Origin: Liolophura sinensis | Taxonomy: Eukaryota; Mollusca; Polyplacophora; Chitonida; Chitonidae | NCBI RefSeq assembly: GCF_032854445.1 | Contig: NC_088295.1 | Coordinates: forward strand, 71,390,028 to 71,454,027 | Direction of reading: 5' to 3' | Length of the DNA: 64,000 nucleotides | Shown here: in pieces, positions 59,638-64,000 of the stretch | How the letters are laid out: each line of letters starts with the position of its first letter | How positions within the stretch are numbered: the first letter of the stretch is position 1 | Notes under the pieces: generated by a model | Database searches by the model: none | Seen by the model: the letters and a program-made list of their open reading frames with translations, nothing else | Told to the model about the DNA's origin: nothing | Program-made: the position numbers and the translations under genes

Positions 59638-61261
59638 ATAGCTGAGAACAAGCTGAATATACACTATTGGTATAAAACATATGAAACCTCAGTAGTATGG
59701 GAGATGCAATGACTTCAAGCAGAATATGAGCTGACCAGAGACAGCAGGTCAAAGGCTATATAGTCATGTTATTAAATAACCTCATATAAATTAAGTTTCA
59801 CTGAATACAAATTTTTACCTCTGGATATATTAGCAACTACAGTTAACTTGTATGGGTCATATATGAACTCTGGCCTAAGAAGCTACATGTATATGTAGGT
59901 CAAAACTAATTTAACCACTCTAAAATATGTTCTAGGGGGATCCATCAGTGAATCCATGTATGCATCTATTCGGAAGATGTAACTCTACAAAGGTACATAT
60001 GAATACAACCATGAGAAAGCAAGTAAAATGTTGGTAAAACAGCTTTTGTGAAAACTGAAAAATAAAACCAATAAAAAAAAATAGTAGCTTTACGCTATGC
60101 TAATCAGAGAGAGCTTTGTTGGATATTTATCAGGATTTTTGGGGTCTGACTAGCTGATCAGATCAAGCCATATGCACCAGCCTATGATGGTTTGTGGTTT
60201 CCTGTGATAGAACTTCCATTAGCAGAACTGGTAGTACCATTATTCCTTCATGAACAGATGGATAGCATTAAATATTCAGTACCGGTACTTCATACTTTCC
60301 ATGAACAAATGGGTGTCTGGGGCCCAAAGAGATAAGCCATATTTACACAAGACTATTAACCATTACAGAAAGACCATTTGTTGATTTTCACCCCTAAAAT
60401 GGAATGACAAAATTGGGCACCTGGAGACTTCGTTCATACAAAAAGAAAAAAAAAAGGAAAAAAAAAAAAGAATAAGTGTAAAACTCATCCAAATTGCAGC
60501 ATACAACAGCAGAGAGAACTGCATTCTACACCTGTGAGAGCATGGCATAAAAGCACACAGACAATGCAAACTCCTGAAAATAAATTACACCCCTATGATT
60601 TGGATTAGACCTTATAGGTGGAATTCAAAAGCATGGCAGTGTGGTATTTTTTAGCTGATGATATTGGACAGGTAACATTTTAGAGCTCAATTAAAGATGG
60701 CAATCTCTATCACACCACAGAGAAGCATCTCCACGAAATGTGTGATGTATTAGCTCTGGGCCCTTAAAATTCCTTCCTTCCACAACATGTACATACAAAT
60801 AAATTTCATTATATATCAGAACTGCTCTGATCTACATGTATTTCCCAAAGCTACACGTATTTACACCATATCATAATTAAGGTGAAGTACTGTACAAATG
60901 CCACTAGAGTAAAAATTCATTATGACACATGTTTCATGTATAAATGAAATTATATCATATCTCACCCAGGAAATCTCTCTGCCACTGGTCAAATGCTATA
61001 AACTTTTTCTGAATCATCTATTTAAAAAGATTTTTTTCACATGGCCATGCAATCTTTACTATGGGCAATCCATGCTACCTGAAGTAACATGGTTCTGTAA
61101 GCTGGGCAGTCTATTGTTATTTCCTGTCTTTGTGATCATGATTTGTGGACAAATTGGTAACTCCAGAAAGCATTATGGTCAATCTGGCTTCAGCCCGCGT
61201 TGTAGGAAAAGGTACCTTATTTCTTTGAAATTACTACCATATTACGCTATAAATACACATT

Positions 61262-61355
61262 ATTGTACATCAAATAGAACTCGGTTTCCACCCACCATAA
61301 TGCTGGCCGCCGTCGTATAAGTGAAATATTCTTGAGTACGGCGTAAAACACCAAT

Positions 61356-61388
<33 letters not shown>
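61262..61388 (+). mobile_element. SINE 3' part with a long A tail
   Basis: ctcggtttccacccaccata, atgctggccgccgtcgtata, agtgaaatattcttgagtac, ggcgtaaaacaccaatc, then about 30 A. It is followed by tcaaatagaact, which also occurs directly before the element (61270), consistent with a target-site duplication. It looks like the youngest copy in the window. Confidence 0.8.
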
Positions 61389-61391
<3 letters not shown>

Positions 61392-62389
61392 AATAGAACT
61401 ATTGGTACACGAAGATAGTTTTCATTGAGCAACATTTGTTTTGACTATCTTAACCATAATGAACTGTTAAACAGATGATCGTGTGGTCAACAAGGGTTAA
61501 GAAAAACCTTGATTAATTTAAATCCCCATAAGAGTACCCAGAAAATGATGGCATCTCAAGAATCCACCTCAACATATTAACCTTTGTAGGTTACATGTTT
61601 AAACTATACCCAGGCTTATCAATGAGTCTGTCTGAATTGAAACAGAACTTTAAAATGGGCACAGTAGCTAGAACAGTTTAAACATATGTATGCCTCATCA
61701 ACCAAGCAATAACTTATGTCTATGTTGATGAGCAAATAAAGTCTGACATGTCACAAATGTATATGTATGTGTCCTTGAACACAACACAATCTTACACAAT
61801 AAACTACAACCATACACCATCTTATATACATTCTACACAAACATCTAGTCAGCACAAACGGTATAAACACTTACATGTACCCGCCGCTCGCAAAGCTATT
61901 CTTCTTCCACTTAATAATGCTGAGCTAAACACGACATGTAATGCTCATCAACTTGGCAATGTGAAACATGACTGCCTCTCTCTCAGCTGACTTACAAAAA
62001 GACAGGATTTGGACATAGTGATAAGCAGTACAAAAACCAATTCCATGTATGTATAACACTGAACCTGATTATCTGCATAATAAAACAATAAACCACTTGC
62101 CATGATGCCAATACATGAAAACAATACCCCTTATCTCCTGTACCAGGAAAACTGCCACTCTGAGGTCAGTTCTGTCAACCATACTGATCTGAGCATATCC
62201 ATATACTTCAACCAGAGACTGACCTTATAAAAAATTGTACTAACAGGGAGCTGTCTTCCAGCCTAAAAAATGGTACCTAACCAGCTCCACTCATCAAGTT
62301 CATCTAACCAGTGTACCTCTGCTCTACAATCCCGTAGCTAGAATAAACCCACACATCTGATATCATGGAATTCATCCAACCTCTCTACT

Positions 62390-64000
62390 TAGAAACCACT
62401 CGTGTTCATCCATGGTGCAGAGTGCAGTCATATGTGATCTCACTGGATAGATTTCATCCATACCTGATTTCTCTGGGTATCCATTCTATCAGACCTCACT
62501 GAACAAAAGTGCAGACATATTTGACCTCACTGTATATTCATCCATACATAACCTCACTGTGCAGAATGCAGCCTTATGTGAGCTCACTGGATAGATTTTA
62601 TCCATAACAGATCTCAGTAGGTAGAGTTCATATCTGACCTCACTGAACATTCAACCATAACTGATTTCTCTGGGTATTCATCCCATCAAACCTCAATGAA
62701 CAGAGTGCGGATACATTTGACCTCACTGCATGTCATACATACCTAACCTCATTGAACAGAGTGCAGACATATCTAACCACACTGCAATTTCATTCATGCC
62801 ATCAAACCTCAATGAGCGAAGTGCAGACATATCTAACCGCACTGCATACTCACCCATACCTAACCTCACTGAGCGAAGTGCAGATATATCTAACCACACT
62901 GCAATTTCATTCATGCCTAACCTCACTGAGCAAAGTGCAGACATATCTAACCACAATGCATGTTCATTCATGCCTAACCTCACTGAGCAAAGTGCAGACA
63001 TATTTAACCGCACTGCATACTCACCCATACCTAACCTCATTGAGCAAAGTGCAGACATATTTAACCGCACTGCATACTCACCCATACCTAACCTCATTGA
63101 GCAGAGTGCAGACATATCTAACCGCACTGCATGTTCATTCATGCCTAACCTCACTGAGCGAAGTGCAGACATATTTAACCGCACTGCATACTCACCCATA
63201 CCTAACCTCATTGAGCAGAGTGCAGACATATCTAACCGCACTGCATGTTCATTCATGCCTAACCTCACTGAGCAAAGTGCAGACATATTTAACCGCACTG
63301 CATACTCACCCATACCTAACCTCATTGAGCAAAGTGCAGACATATTTAACCGCACTGCATACTCACCCATACCTAACCTCATTGAGCAGAGTGCAGACAT
63401 ATCTAACCGCACTGCATGTTCATTCATGCCTAACCTCACTGAGCGAAGTGCAGACATATTTAACCGCACTGCATACTCACCCATACCTAACCTCATTGAG
63501 CAGAGTGCAGACATATCTAACCGCACTGCATGTTCATTCATGCCTAACCTCACTGAGCGAAGTGCAGACATATTTAACCGCACTGCATACTCACCCATAC
63601 CTAACCTCATTGAGCAGAGTGCAGACATATCTAACCGCACTGCATGTTCATTCATGCCTAACCTCACTGAGCGAAGTGCAGACATATTTAACCGCACTGC
63701 ATACTCACCCATACCTAACCTCATTGAGCAGAGTGCAGACATATCTAACCGCACTGCATGTTCATTCATGCCTAACCTCACTGAGCAAAGTGCAGACATA
63801 TTTAACCGCACTGCATACTCACCCATACCTAACCTCATTGAGCAAAGTGCAGACATATTTAACCGCACTGCATACTCACCCATACCTAACCTCATTGAGC
63901 AGAGTGCAGACATATCTAACCGCACTGCATGTTCATTCATGCCTAACCTCACTGAGCGAAGTGCAGACATATTTAACCGCACTGCATACTCACCCATACC
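62390..64000 (-). repeat. 57-bp satellite array with two alternating unit types, runs off the right edge
   Basis: From 62723 about 22 units of 57 bp: type A contains catactcacccatacctaac, type B contains catgttcattcatgcctaac. Their order is mostly AB with interspersed AAB. From 62390 to 62723 the units are strongly diverged. As 57 is divisible by three, one minus frame stays open for 424 codons (units of 19 residues such as MGEYAVRLNMSALRSVRLG), but composition and repeat identity argue against a real protein. Type A on the minus strand contains ATGG|GTGAGTAT, a strong 5' splice-site match. Confidence 0.9.

Larger units (their letters stand above)
58906..62389. other. Intron upstream (in sense) of the Cys-rich exon
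   Basis: No exon recognised. It contains two SINEs (listed separately), a local direct repeat of agagcctggcagaaagcac type at 59331-59405 and an A-rich run at about 60440-60472. Confidence 0.45.

Noticed and set aside
62723..63997. 424-residue minus-strand repeat protein
   Set aside because: Produced by a 57-bp satellite whose units happen to lack stops. Unit variation is not biased towards silent changes, and the array lies where an intron is expected.

Overview
This is a stretch of animal nuclear genome: multi-exon genes with GT-AG introns, AT-rich introns, tRNA-derived SINEs, foldback elements and many minisatellites. The protein families are conserved across animals. The recurring SINE (tRNA-like head, a body with 'ccaccataatgctgg', an 'aagtgaaatattcttgag' block and an 'aataaataaa' or poly-A tail) resembles SINEs I associate with molluscs. 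I therefore favour a marine lophotrochozoan, probably a mollusc, but the species cannot be named from the sequence.

Layout from left to right. (1) 146-8370, minus strand: the 5' half of an Enhancer of Polycomb gene (EPC1/EPC2 family). Eleven coding exons were resolved, and the 3' part runs off the left edge. (2) 10011-10565, plus strand: an RBBP9-type serine hydrolase with one uninterrupted coding exon. It is head-to-head with EPC across about 1.6 kb that holds a likely shared promoter. (3) 10995-13030: an intergenic minisatellite of 47- and 48-bp units. (4) 14348-33738, plus strand: a complete DHX29 gene, the ribosome-associated DExH-box helicase, resolved into 29 coding exons and about 1346 codons. 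(5) 33740-48555: mostly intergenic. It holds pyrimidine-rich tandem arrays (35.6-38.9 kb and 43.5-43.9 kb) and an unexplained set of three exon-like copies (40.97-41.44 kb). (6) 48556-58905, minus strand: the 3' end of a type I membrane protein gene, with a Cys-rich extracellular exon, a transmembrane exon and a 454-residue cytoplasmic tail ending in a PDZ-ligand motif. It is most like THSD7-family C-termini, and its 5' part lies beyond 64000. (7) 62390-64000: a 57-bp higher-order satellite array that runs off the right edge, probably inside the same gene.

The genes do not form a pathway. EPC is a chromatin subunit (NuA4/Tip60 complex), DHX29 acts in translation initiation, RBBP9 is a cytosolic hydrolase and the last is a surface protein. 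The most unusual feature is in DHX29. The last about 41 bp of one coding exon, together with its 5' splice site, has been amplified into about 29 tandem 66-bp copies in the next intron. Each copy keeps a donor-like CAG|GTAGGA and potentially an in-frame 33-nt micro-exon. Two other arrays, in or near the membrane-protein gene, also carry donor-like motifs on the sense strand. Single-base indels break conserved reading frames in EPC exon 3 (a +1/-1 pair) and DHX29 exon 4 (+1). These look like consensus errors in the assembly rather than pseudogenes.
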